A DNA stretch of 64,000 nucleotides from Cunninghamia lanceolata (lineage: Eukaryota; Streptophyta; Pinopsida; Cupressales; Cupressaceae): positions 5,270,001 to 5,334,000 of the forward strand of contig BSBN01001687.1 in NCBI GenBank assembly GCA_027924645.1, written 5' to 3'. The notes under the pieces are model-generated. The model made no database searches. It was not told the DNA's origin and was given only the letters and a program-made list of their open reading frames with translations. Numbering within the stretch: the first letter of the stretch is position 1; the number at the start of each line of letters is the position of its first letter. A program made the translations under genes and the position numbers. Of the stretch, positions 56,057 through 64,000 are shown piece after piece.

Positions 56057-56136
56057 TGAATAAGGAAGAAAGAGTCTTTGTTGAAGAATTAGGTGACTAG
56101 ACTAAACATGACCAACAAGAAGAGGAAAACAACCAG

Positions 56137-56823
56137 TTGATGACCATGATGCAGAGTGATCCTTATGGAAATTATGACTCTACTGGTCTAGGTACTTATG
56201 TTATTTTTGAGGAAGGCCAAGAAATTCCAAATATTATAAGAAAAGACGTATCTGGAAGTGAAGGATCTGAAAGAAACTCTGAAATCTGGACCTTAAATTT
56301 TGATGGGGCTAGGAGCAAGAGTGGCGTTGGAGTAGGTATTTGCCTTACTACCCCAAATGGTGAGAAAATTCTAAGAGCCATTTGCTTTCAGTTCGCTTGT
56401 ACCAATAATGGCGCTGAATATGAATCTTTAGTTCATGGTCTTATGTTGGCCAAAATGAGTGGAATCAAGAATTTAATGGTCAAAGGAGACTCAGAGTTAG
56501 TGGTAAAACAAATCAGAAAGAAAGCAATAGACAAGAATGTAAGAATGAGGTCCTATCGACATAGAATTTGGGATCTGATAGATGGTTTTGATGCTTTCAA
56601 TATTGAGGTAGTGCCTAGAGCCCAAAATTTAGAAGCAGATAGGATGGCACAAATTGGTTCACAATTTGACCCAAAAAGTGATCTACTAGTTAATAATGAA
56701 TCAATTAAAGTTATAGTAAGACCAACAATTCCAGACAATGATCAAAATTGGCAAGTTTTTGACAATGATCTTCAAGTACTCTCATTTTTACAACAATCAG
56801 GGGAATTTGTTAACCAGTTATAG
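56137..56823 (+). CDS. Element H extra (archaeal-type) RNase H segment, open 229 codons
   Basis: The stretch is open from 56137 to the stop at 56821-56823. The RNase H fold covers about residues 50-170: WTLNFDGARSKSGVGVGICL (first Asp), FACTNNGAEYESLVHGL (Glu), LMVKGDSELVVKQI (Asp) and AQNLEADRMAQ (last Asp), so all four catalytic acids are present. This is the extra RNase H of the Tat lineage, distinct from the gypsy RNase H further on. Here it lies between protease and reverse transcriptase. Being part of a polyprotein, its own ATG is unlikely to be a natural start. RNase H removes RNA from RNA-DNA hybrids during reverse transcription. Confidence 0.85.
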   Translation: MMTMMQSDPYGNYDSTGLGTYVIFEEGQEIPNIIRKDVSGSEGSERNSEIWTLNFDGARSKSGVGVGICLTTPNGEKILRAICFQFACTNNGAEYESLVHGLMLAKMSGIKNLMVKGDSELVVKQIRKKAIDKNVRMRSYRHRIWDLIDGFDAFNIEVVPRAQNLEADRMAQIGSQFDPKSDLLVNNESIKVIVRPTIPDNDQNWQVFDNDLQVLSFLQQSGEFVNQL

Positions 56824-57063
56824 CCCAAGATTGAGGAAGGTTATGGTGATCAAATCATTCAACGAAAGTCAAATAAGCTCCCTAAAGGACTGATCACTCT
56901 AGAGAATTTATTTGACCCTGAAGATGCAAGCTTAGAGAAAAGGAGGTTTAAGGCAAGTAAGGTGGATTATTCTGAAATTCAAGTTAGTGAAGGAAGGAAG
57001 TTAATAATAGGCAATGCTACTATCCAAGAGGAAAAAAACAAGCTGATTTCCTTATGTAACAAG

Positions 57064-57725
57064 TACGATAGGGTAATTGCTTAGACTTATGAAGACCTTC
57101 ATGGCTATAACAGAGATATTATCCAACATACAATAGAGCTTGCTGAAGGAGCAAAACCAGTCCAACATAAACAAAGACCAATAAATCTGAGAATTGAACC
57201 CCTAATGGTAGATGAACTACAAAAGCTTCTAGAATCAAAGATAATTTTTTGAATTAAGCATTCAACCTATGTGTCTAACCTAGTTCCTGTAAGAAAAAAG
57301 AATGGTGACATAAGACTCTGTGTGGATTTCAGGGATCTGAATAAAGCATCTTTGAAAGATCATTATCCCTTGCCTTCTATGGAATAGATTTTACAGACTG
57401 TGGCTGGGTCAAAGAAGTTTTTTTTGATTGATGGTTTCTCAAGATACAATTAGCTCTGGTTAGCAGATGAAGACCAACATAAGACAACATTCACTACAAA
57501 GTGGGGAACATTTGCGTATGCTAAGATGCCCTTTGGTCTTTCAAATGTTGGAGCTACTTTTTAGCATGCAATGGATGTAGCATTTGGGGAACTTATAAAT
57601 AAGATCATTTTAATCTATATGGATGACCTGACCATATTTACTAAGAGTGCCAAAGATCATTTTGACCACTTAGAGGCTATTTTCAAGAAATTTCAAGAGT
57701 TCAGGATCTCTCTAAGAAGGAAGTT
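57064..57725 (+). pseudogene. Element H reverse transcriptase
   Basis: [85 protein letters not shown] and IILIYMDDLTIFTKS (catalytic YMDD) are in one frame. In-frame stops fall where Trp (57084), Arg (57250), Gln before ILQ, Gln after RYN and Gln after GATF are expected. At about 57712 the frame jumps from EFRISL directly to KEV-SFLGKINFVSHF, which drops the thumb and part of the connection (about 50 residues in relatives). The polymerase could not work. Confidence 0.87.
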
Positions 57726-58321
57726 TAGTCCTTTTTAGGAAAGATTAATTTTGTTAGCCATTTTATATCCAATTTTACAGGTCTAATTAGACCAATTACA
57801 CTGTTGCTTAAGAAAGATTTGGCTTTTAAATGGATAGTAGAAGGGAGGAAGGCTTTTGAAGATGTCAAGAGAGCCATTTCAACGGCCCCAGTACTAAGGA
57901 ACCTAGATTTCTCTAAGTCTTTTACAATGTATGTGTATGGAGGCAAATTAGTGTGGCTATTGTCCTTACTCAGAAAGATGACAAAGAAGAAGGGGAACAC
58001 CCAATAGCTTTGTTCTCTAGAACTCTAAGGGAATATGAATCAAGATATAATTTTGTGGAGAAACAAGCCTATGCTATGGTAAAAGCCCTTAAGAAATTTA
58101 GGCACTTATTAATAGGGAACAAAATTTTGATATTGGTGGCCCATCCCAATGTAAGGGAATATATTATGGAGGGTGAGATCACTAATAAAAGAGCCAATTG
58201 GATAACAAAGATTTTAGAATATGATGTAGAAGTAAGGCCCACCAAGTTGGTCAGAGGCAAAGGACTGTGCCAATATATGACCCAAGACAGAAAAATCCAT
58301 ATCAGAAGAAATAGAAAATGA
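57726..58321 (+). pseudogene. Element H gypsy RNase H
   Basis: SFLGKINFVSHFISNFTGLI and RPITLLLKKDLAFKW open the connection. APVLRNLDFSKSFTMYV, then after a shift at about 57950 AIVLTQKDDKEEGEHPIALF, RTLREYESRYNFVEKQAYAM and ALKKFRHLLIGNKILI give the RNase H. The first catalytic Asp (usually in YTDA-S) reads YVYGG, so it is missing. The end (VEVRPTKLVRGKGLCQYMTQ) leads to a stop at 58319. Confidence 0.8.
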
Positions 58322-58379
58322 AAAGGTGTTGAAACTCCAAGAGGTTGACCAAGACTCTTGGGTTAGAGATAAAATATAG

Positions 58380-59605
58380 TTCCTGAAGATTGGAGTGTTC
58401 CCAAATAAACTCTCTCCTAATAAGAAAAGGTACTATAGGCAACAAGGAGTCCATTTTGTATTAATTGATCAGATCTTATTTAGAAAGAATACTGATGGAA
58501 TACTCTTAAGATGTATAGAGAAGGATGAAGCTCAAAGAGTATTACATGAATTGCATCATGGGACCTCTAGAGGCCATTATTCAGCAAGGGCTACTGTAAT
58601 CAAAGTGACACAAGCTAGTTATTTCTAGCCTACTCTATTTACAGATTACCACCAGATGGTTAAGGAATGCCAGGCTTGCTAGTTCTATACTGGAAAGATG
58701 AGAAATGCAACAATGCCTTTAAGTCCCATAGTTGTGGATGAACCCTTTGCTCAATGACGTTTAGATTTTATTGGCATGATCAATCCAGTATCAAATATGG
58801 GACACAAGTGGATTCTTACAGCAACAGATTACTTTACCAGGTGGAGTGAAGCAGTACCACTCAAAGAAGCAACTGAAAAGGTCATCCTATAATTTTTAGA
58901 AGGTATAAATTCTGAGTTTGGTCCTCCTCGTACCATCATATCAAATAATGCTAAAGCATTTTTGGGGACTAAATTGTCTGATTTTGCTTTAAGAAATGAG
59001 ATATATTTCAAAACTTCTTCCAATTATTATCCACAAGGTAATGGTTTGGCAAAGTCCTCTAACAAGAACCTTATTAGACTCATAAAAAGAATAGGAACTA
59101 ATTATCAGAGAGAGTGGCCCAAGTTACTTAATACAGTGCTGTGGGCTGATAGAATCACACCAAAGCAAGTAACTAAATGTCTCCCTATGAGTTGGTTTAT
59201 GGTAAACCAACAGTGATGCCACTAAGTTTAGAGATTCCTGCCTTATAGTTGTTGAAGCAGATAGAAATTGAGTAAAATGGCCCAATGCAAGTTAGACTTG
59301 CTGAGTTGTTGGAGGTTCAAGAAAAGAGAAAAAAGGTAAATGAATAAGTAATGAAACATCAAAAGATGGTTAAGAATTGGTTTGATAAGAGAACTTCTAA
59401 TCCAATTTTTGAAGTTGGGTCTCTGGTATTGAAGTGGGATGAAAGAGCTACCAAGCTGGGTTGACATAGCAATTTTGAATCATTATGTACAGGCCCTTAT
59501 AAGGTTTGTTCTTGTAAGTAGCAGAATTCATTTGAGTTGGAAACTATGGATGGAGAAGCTGAGGAGATTCTGGTAAATGGGATTTTTCTAAAACATTTTA
59601 CCTAA
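58380..59605 (+). pseudogene. Element H integrase
   Basis: Zinc domain (RVLHELHHGTSRGHYSARAT, ECQACQFYTGKM), core (RLDFIGMINPVSNMGHKW, ATDYFTRWSEAVPLKEAT, TIISNNAKAFLG, YYPQGNGLAKSSNKNL) and C-terminal part (FEVGSLVLKWDERATKLG, YKVCSC, FELETMDGEAEEILVNGIFL). The DDE triad has lost two residues: the second Asp is Asn (AAT, 58944-58946) and the Glu is Lys (AAG, 59052-59054), each one G-to-A change from the family consensus. Several stops (near 58626, 58756, 58889) also break it. Confidence 0.87.
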
Positions 59606-60115
59606 GTCTGAAACTCATAATGTATCATAGTTAAATAGTTGTTTTCTTTTCCTTTTCCCACTTTTGTCTCACTTTCCCACTTTTCCCCGTTTTAAATAAG
59701 TGTTCAGTGAACACGTGTCACAGCGCAGAAGTCCCTTCTCTTTTAGTAACTGTAATTTTTGAGGTTGTTTGGTAGTTCCTTGAATTCTAAAGAGGTACAC
59801 ACTTTTTTAGAAAGATAGCCACTCTTATGGCATATCTAACACTCCGTCCAATATGGATTTCAAAATGATACGCTAACTATCTCTCATTACTAGTGTCATT
59901 AATATGATGAGATGTGTCATTAATTGTTCCATAATGTCTTGCTAATCTAAGTATTAGTCTCTTCAAGAGTTGCACTTGCCATTATCATTCTACATTCTTA
60001 AGCTACTGTTGTGTTTAGGCTCTATTCTCTGCAAGCATTTTGAGCTAAATACAATTCTTTCATAGTTCTCTTATCTTTTGTATCAAAACCCCTAAGTTTC
60101 TGCAAAGATATAGAA
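59606..60115 (+). other. Element H spacer between integrase and 3' ORF
   Basis: Non-coding, with a CCTTTTCCCACTTTTGTCTC-like pyrimidine-rich run and GAACACGTGTCACAGCGC at about 59710-59727. The latter resembles the CACGTG cores upstream of H and might serve as a promoter for the 3' ORF. Confidence 0.45.
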
Positions 60116-62296
60116 ATGTTAGAGGTGCAATCATCACAGGAAGGACTTGGGATCTTTGAGCACACTGACAAGATGATGAACAACAAATCTTACATTTTAG
60201 CACCTGCACAGCGACGAAAAAACTATCCAAGAACAAGGGTTTCGAAATCAGGAGTAAGTGTTGACCTAGCTTAGGTGAAAGATTTCGCTGATGCTATATT
60301 TGACACCCACATGTAGAAAAATACTAGAACTCTCAGAGAAGGGGCTCACCAAAGATGCCTCCTCCAAGTGTCAAAGGGACAATGGGAAACTTTTGAGATG
60401 AGGATCTAGACTTCCCAATTGGTGCAGTTTCTAGTACCTAATGTGCACCCGTGCCCTGAGTTGGTTGATTTATGTGTAGAGTTGTTACACCCTTCATCAC
60501 ACACCATTCAACAAGGCCCATTCATGATTCAAATCACCCCTAAAGCAATTAGGGACATGTTGGCTCTGCAATATAATAGGACGACCACTTTTCCTAATGT
60601 CTCTAGGTTGTAAGGCACCTGGGTAAATGTTCCATGATAAGGTAAAGTTTCTAAACACTAAAATGTGTCTGGGAGAGGATAATACATAGTTGCCTGCATT
60701 TCCCACTGGTTGTGCTCAATTTAGTTCTGACTCCCAAGATGCCCTTCCTATGTTGGCCTTTGTCTTCAGCTAGAATGAAGACTCTATAGTTTATGACTGG
60801 TAGTTGGCAGTATTTTTAAGATTGAAAACCATTAACAAGTCCCAGGAGTACCTACTAGAGTTTTTAGAGCAGACTACAGTGGCAATGATTGACTAGCTCG
60901 CCAATTTCAAGACCAAGCATGTATTTAGGTATTCTGCATATCTGTTCCATCTAATGTTGTATCAAAATGTTAGCCTCTTCAATCAGTATATGCCTTTGAA
61001 TATGTATGACCCAGAATCTGATGGCAATAGAACCATTCCTGTGTCTGTATGGACTCATGTGTTATCTGATACGTCTAACCCCTATGATTTTTCTAAATTC
61101 TTTGTTGCCCCTACTTTTAGCCAATTAAGCCCTGAGCCTGTAGAACACAGGATGACATAGAGCATTAGGGGTTTTCTAACCAATTACCCAATAACTTGTG
61201 ATTACTTCGTTGGGGCCCATACTATTATAATTAGTGTCCATGGTTTTAGTAGGAGGCTATGTTATTGCCCAAAGTCTTGACCCCTAGGGTCACATTTTTA
61301 GAAGTAGCCCTCTAATTATTAGTCATAGATAATGATTATGGCCACAAGAAAAGAAAGAAGAAGATGTATGATGTCCCTTGGACAAGAGGGCAGATAAAAA
61401 TAGAGATCAGGGGAACTAAGAGCCTCTTACTGAGAAAATTGGTTGCCTATGGTTTCCTAATCATAGAAGACAAGTGGAAATATGACCCACAGTTTCTTGG
61501 CCTCCTTGATCATCGCTAACAAAGTTGCTGGCAAAGTAGTTCATGAGGGATGCCCATTCTGGGATGACAGAAGGTCCCCAAAAGAAGATAACCCAGCTTT
61601 CTATGTAGAGTTAACTGACTTGCCATATGAGGGTCCTAGAGCCTGGGAGACTTTTTATGTGAAAGAAAAAGAGTATGACCCTAAATTGAAGATGACTTAG
61701 GGCTTAAGGAGAACATTGAAAATCAAGGATTGGAGCATAGAGAGATTGAGGCCTATTGGAAATATCGAGAAGAAATCTCTAAGATTACCCATACATTTGG
61801 AGATGTAGACATTGATGAGACATAGGAGTCAATATGGGATGAATGGCATCCATCTCCAGTTTTAAGTCCTGATACAAGCAGAATTTAGAGGGGTGGTGAA
61901 GAAGCAGAGGAAGAAACAGAGGAGGCTACTAGAGAACAGGAAACTAAAGAAGCATCTTCAGCTGACCCTAGATCTCCATGGCCTCAGTCCCTTAGCACCC
62001 TTAAGAAATAGAAAGGAGTTATATCATCACCATCCCTCAGGACCCATATAGCCTCGGCATTTGGGGGTTCCAGAGTGGTTCCTGTTCAAAAACCAATCCT
62101 AATTGATGTACAAGAAGAGGAGGATCCTGAAGAGGCATCTGATAGGCCTCAAAAAATAAGAAAGCTAATATTGCCTGAGGAGGAGTAAGAAGCATCTATT
62201 TCCAAACAACAACAAGCTCCAGTTGTTTCATCTGTGGCTCAGGTAAGTGTCTCTTCTCTCTCTTCACCTATATCTATTTCTTCTTTAGGAGTGTGA
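60116..62296 (+). pseudogene. Element H additional 3' ORF, unknown function
   Basis: ATG at 60116 (MLEVQSSQEGLGIFEHTD). The frame then reads through a few TAG codons with SYILAPAQRRKNYPRTRVSK, VQFLVPNVHPCPELVDLCVE and MIQITPKAIRDMLALQYN to 60612. After a frame change it continues with EYLLEFLEQTTVAMID, NVSLFNQYMPLNMYDPESDG and FSKFFVAPTFSQLSPEP, further shifted pieces (61482-61700), and an acidic tail with a basic patch (RPQKIRKL) ending near 62296. Total about 700 residues if intact. It lies where Tat/Ogre elements may carry an extra gene. I recognise no domain. The segment around 60419-60600 is the best preserved. Confidence 0.5.
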
Positions 62297-63142
62297 TGGG
62301 GAGCGTACAGTGGGAAACGTAGACATGCCCTAATTTCCTTAAAGTCTGGAAAGACTTTCCTAAGTCTTACTGTTGATCAAACTTATACCGATAACTGTCT
62401 TTACTTTCTCTTCAGTGAGATACCACGAGACTCACACCAAGTCATTCAACTCCTTACCATTGGTGAGACTTCTTCTATCAGCCAAGTCTTTCATCCTTCG
62501 GCCAATGCACCGATGATGGTTAAGTTCCCCCATGCAACAACCGTGATGGCTTCCACACCAGTTAGCTGTGACCTTATCGGTTAGACTCTTCTCGTCGGTA
62601 AAACATTTAACTCATTTGCCGATGTCGCACCTCTTCCCGATGGCATTTACATTTAGTGAAACTTTCACTATCAGTCAGACTTTCTCCAGAGCTGCCGATA
62701 AGCCAATCACTCCGATGTCGCCTTAGACCTTCACTCGTCGGTGTGATAATTACTGTTGGCCACCTTAGGGTTTGCTACGCCAATACACCAATGCATAATT
62801 TACCTTCTTCTGAACCCTAGCACATGGAGATGCTAGGTCAACCTACTGTGCAACCTGCATTGTCTAGATCCTCTGCACCGCCGAACAATGAAACAAAACA
62901 AAAAAATAAAAATGGATGTTGTACAATGAAACCATTCCACTGATTTTGGCTGAAATCTTACCAGTGGAATGCTTCACATCAACATATTGCAACAATAGAA
63001 AGCACAAAAGGAATGGAAAACTATAGTTATACAATTTACAGTTACAGGAAACGGAAAACAAATTGATGGAACAAAATCGTTCTATTTCTCCTTAGCTCAA
63101 TACAATCACATTCAATCACACTTCTTCTACAATCTAATTACA
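62297..63142 (-). repeat. Element I 3' LTR (probable; lower boundary uncertain)
   Basis: On the minus strand an LTR starts TGTAATTAGATTG at 63142 just after a polypurine tract. The sequence below has repeated CCGATG/ATCGG motifs (62360-62760). The end base near 62300 is not fixed, and it abuts the end of element H. Confidence 0.55.
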
Positions 63143-63155
63143 ATCCCCCCATTTG
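63143..63155 (-). promoter_or_regulatory. Element I polypurine tract
   Basis: AAATGGGGGGAT on the minus strand, directly before the LTR start. Confidence 0.75.
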
Positions 63156-63394
63156 GTTCATTCCTCTGGGTTTATAAACTCGTCCTGAGGAAAAACTAAC
63201 TGATTCCAAGTGGCTGGGAGACCAACCGTCTTGAGAATAATAATTTGACAAATGTGACCTAAGTCACTTGGGACATACAAAATGAACCTAGACTGAAATG
63301 AAAATGCATTGGTCAAATAGACCTTATTACAAAAGAAAACATGATTTTCTAGGTGCTCCTGCACCATACTCCCTGGGTGAAAGTTGTCTCAAGT
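63156..63394 (-). other. Element I tail between pol and LTR
   Basis: Minus-strand open stretch 63367-63158 (for example FQSRFILYVPSDLGHICQI) after the chromodomain, ending in NPEE and a stop. It may be a pol extension or untranslated sequence. Confidence 0.4.
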
Positions 63395-64000
63395 CCTCTT
63401 AGAGACTAACTGCTGCAAATCACCACCCTACTTTTTGATGTCTTCTTCTAGTATCCATGTGGCCTCTGAATCTGGAAGTCCTTGCCATTTGACTAGGTGC
63501 TCAAAATAGGTCTGATTTCTTGTTTTCTTGGTTGTCCTGCTATCCAAGGTGCACTCCATCTTCGGTGGTTCCTTAGGTGGTAAATACTACACCCACTCTA
63601 TATTGTCTTGGACAAAATTTGTTGTACCTTCTCCTATATTAGGACTCTTATATAATGTCAAATCAGCAATATTGAATATAGGTTAAATAGCAATATCATT
63701 AGGGAGTTCAGTTTTGTAAGCATTAGAACCATATTTCTCCAGAATCCGACAAGGTCCAATTTTTCTCATCATCAACTTGCTATGTTTTTCTATGGGCAGT
63801 CTGTTCTTGTTGAGATGAACCATGACCATATCTCCTATTTGGTATTGCACATCCCTTCTTCTTTGATCCACTCTAGCCTTAATCTTCTGACTATTCTCAT
63901 GTAGAGTATCTCTGATTTATTGATGGATCTCTTTCATAGCCTCTGCAAATGTATCAGCATGTCCACTCCTTTTGTCCAACCTTTGACCATCTCTCAATTC
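63395..64000 (-). pseudogene. Element I chromovirus integrase C-terminus with chromodomain (runs off window)
   Basis: Minus strand from the window edge: RRDVQYQIGDMVMVHLNKNR and MMRKIGPCRILEKYGSNAYK, LPNDIAI (integrase C-terminal domain), then a stop and IFNIADLTLYK. The chromodomain follows at about 63430-63550: TRNQTYFEHLVKWQGLPDSE and ATWILEEDIKK, with the Tyr and two Trp positions of the methyl-lysine cage region visible. This is a chromovirus-type Ty3/gypsy end. Stops at about 63683 and 63590 and near 63430 make this copy defective. The rest of pol lies beyond 64000. Confidence 0.85.

Larger units (their letters stand above)
53661..62296 (+). mobile_element. Element H: decayed Tat-like Ty3/gypsy with two RNase H domains
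   Basis: Order on the plus strand: primer-site region TTTGGCATGCCCGGTGGGAC (from about 53661), gag (53730-54900), protease (55600-55950), an RNase H-like domain (56280-56700), reverse transcriptase (57064-57720), classical RNase H (57800-58300), integrase (58380-59605) and an additional ORF (60116-62296). Two RNase H domains and an extra 3' ORF are features of the Tat/Ogre lineage of plant Ty3/gypsy. Frequent stops, mostly TAG or TAA at expected Gln or Trp positions, show long silence. Confidence 0.85.

Overview
The window is nuclear DNA of a land plant, and its repeat load and slow decay fit a large, repeat-rich genome such as a gymnosperm (lineage is inference). The evidence is the mix of Ty1/copia, Ty3/gypsy and LINE-type genes, a DYW-type pentatricopeptide (PPR) gene remnant, a cytosolic ribosomal protein uL2 fragment and a CCCTAA-like array. 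I found no intact host gene. Almost everything recognisable is a transposon or a gene relic, and several elements can be bounded to the base by terminal repeats and 5-bp target-site duplications (TSDs).

Layout. 1-1.5 kb: decayed LINE-type ORF1 (minus). 3.2-3.45 kb: uL2 fragment (minus). 5.0-5.6 kb: GC-rich tandem array of about 71 bp period. 6.16-6.40 kb: long foldback. 6.8-24.3 kb: a DYW-PPR pseudogene (minus) cut in two by a 16.9-kb LTR element (A, TSD GTTCT). A contains a complete copia element (B, TSD TCCAT) and a non-coding short-interior LTR element (C, TSD AAGAG). Removing A puts the two PPR parts in frame across one copy of GTTCT.

26-31 kb: a CACTA-like terminus, then a decayed chromovirus (D, plus) whose reverse transcriptase is interrupted by a solo copia-like LTR (TSD CAAAG). 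D's 3' LTR is interrupted by element E (31672-38013, TSD TACTT), a non-autonomous element with one intact 283-codon ORF of unknown family and an array of hairpin repeats upstream of it. 40.7-48.5 kb: a decayed copia element (G, minus), interrupted by a solo LTR of an A-related family and by element F (43681-47237, TSD ATATC). F carries only an intact 560-codon gag-protease ORF.

48.5-49.6 kb: second LINE-type ORF1 relic (plus), followed by a foldback. 50.15-52.02 kb: degenerate telomere-like hexamer array that switches strand. 52.2-53.66 kb: degenerate repeats, probably the U3 of the next LTR. 53.66-62.3 kb: a Tat-like Ty3/gypsy element (H, plus) in the order gag, protease, extra RNase H, reverse transcriptase, RNase H, integrase, extra 3' ORF. 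62.3-64 kb: 3' LTR and pol end of a chromovirus (I, minus) that runs off the window.

How it fits together: the window records successive insertions (PPR gene, then A, then B and C; D, then E; G, then F). Many nonsense changes are Gln or Trp codons turned into stops, and three catalytic integrase residues are replaced by G-to-A changes, as expected if silenced, methylated elements decay by cytosine deamination. A, C, E and F lack a complete enzyme set and would depend on enzymes from other elements.
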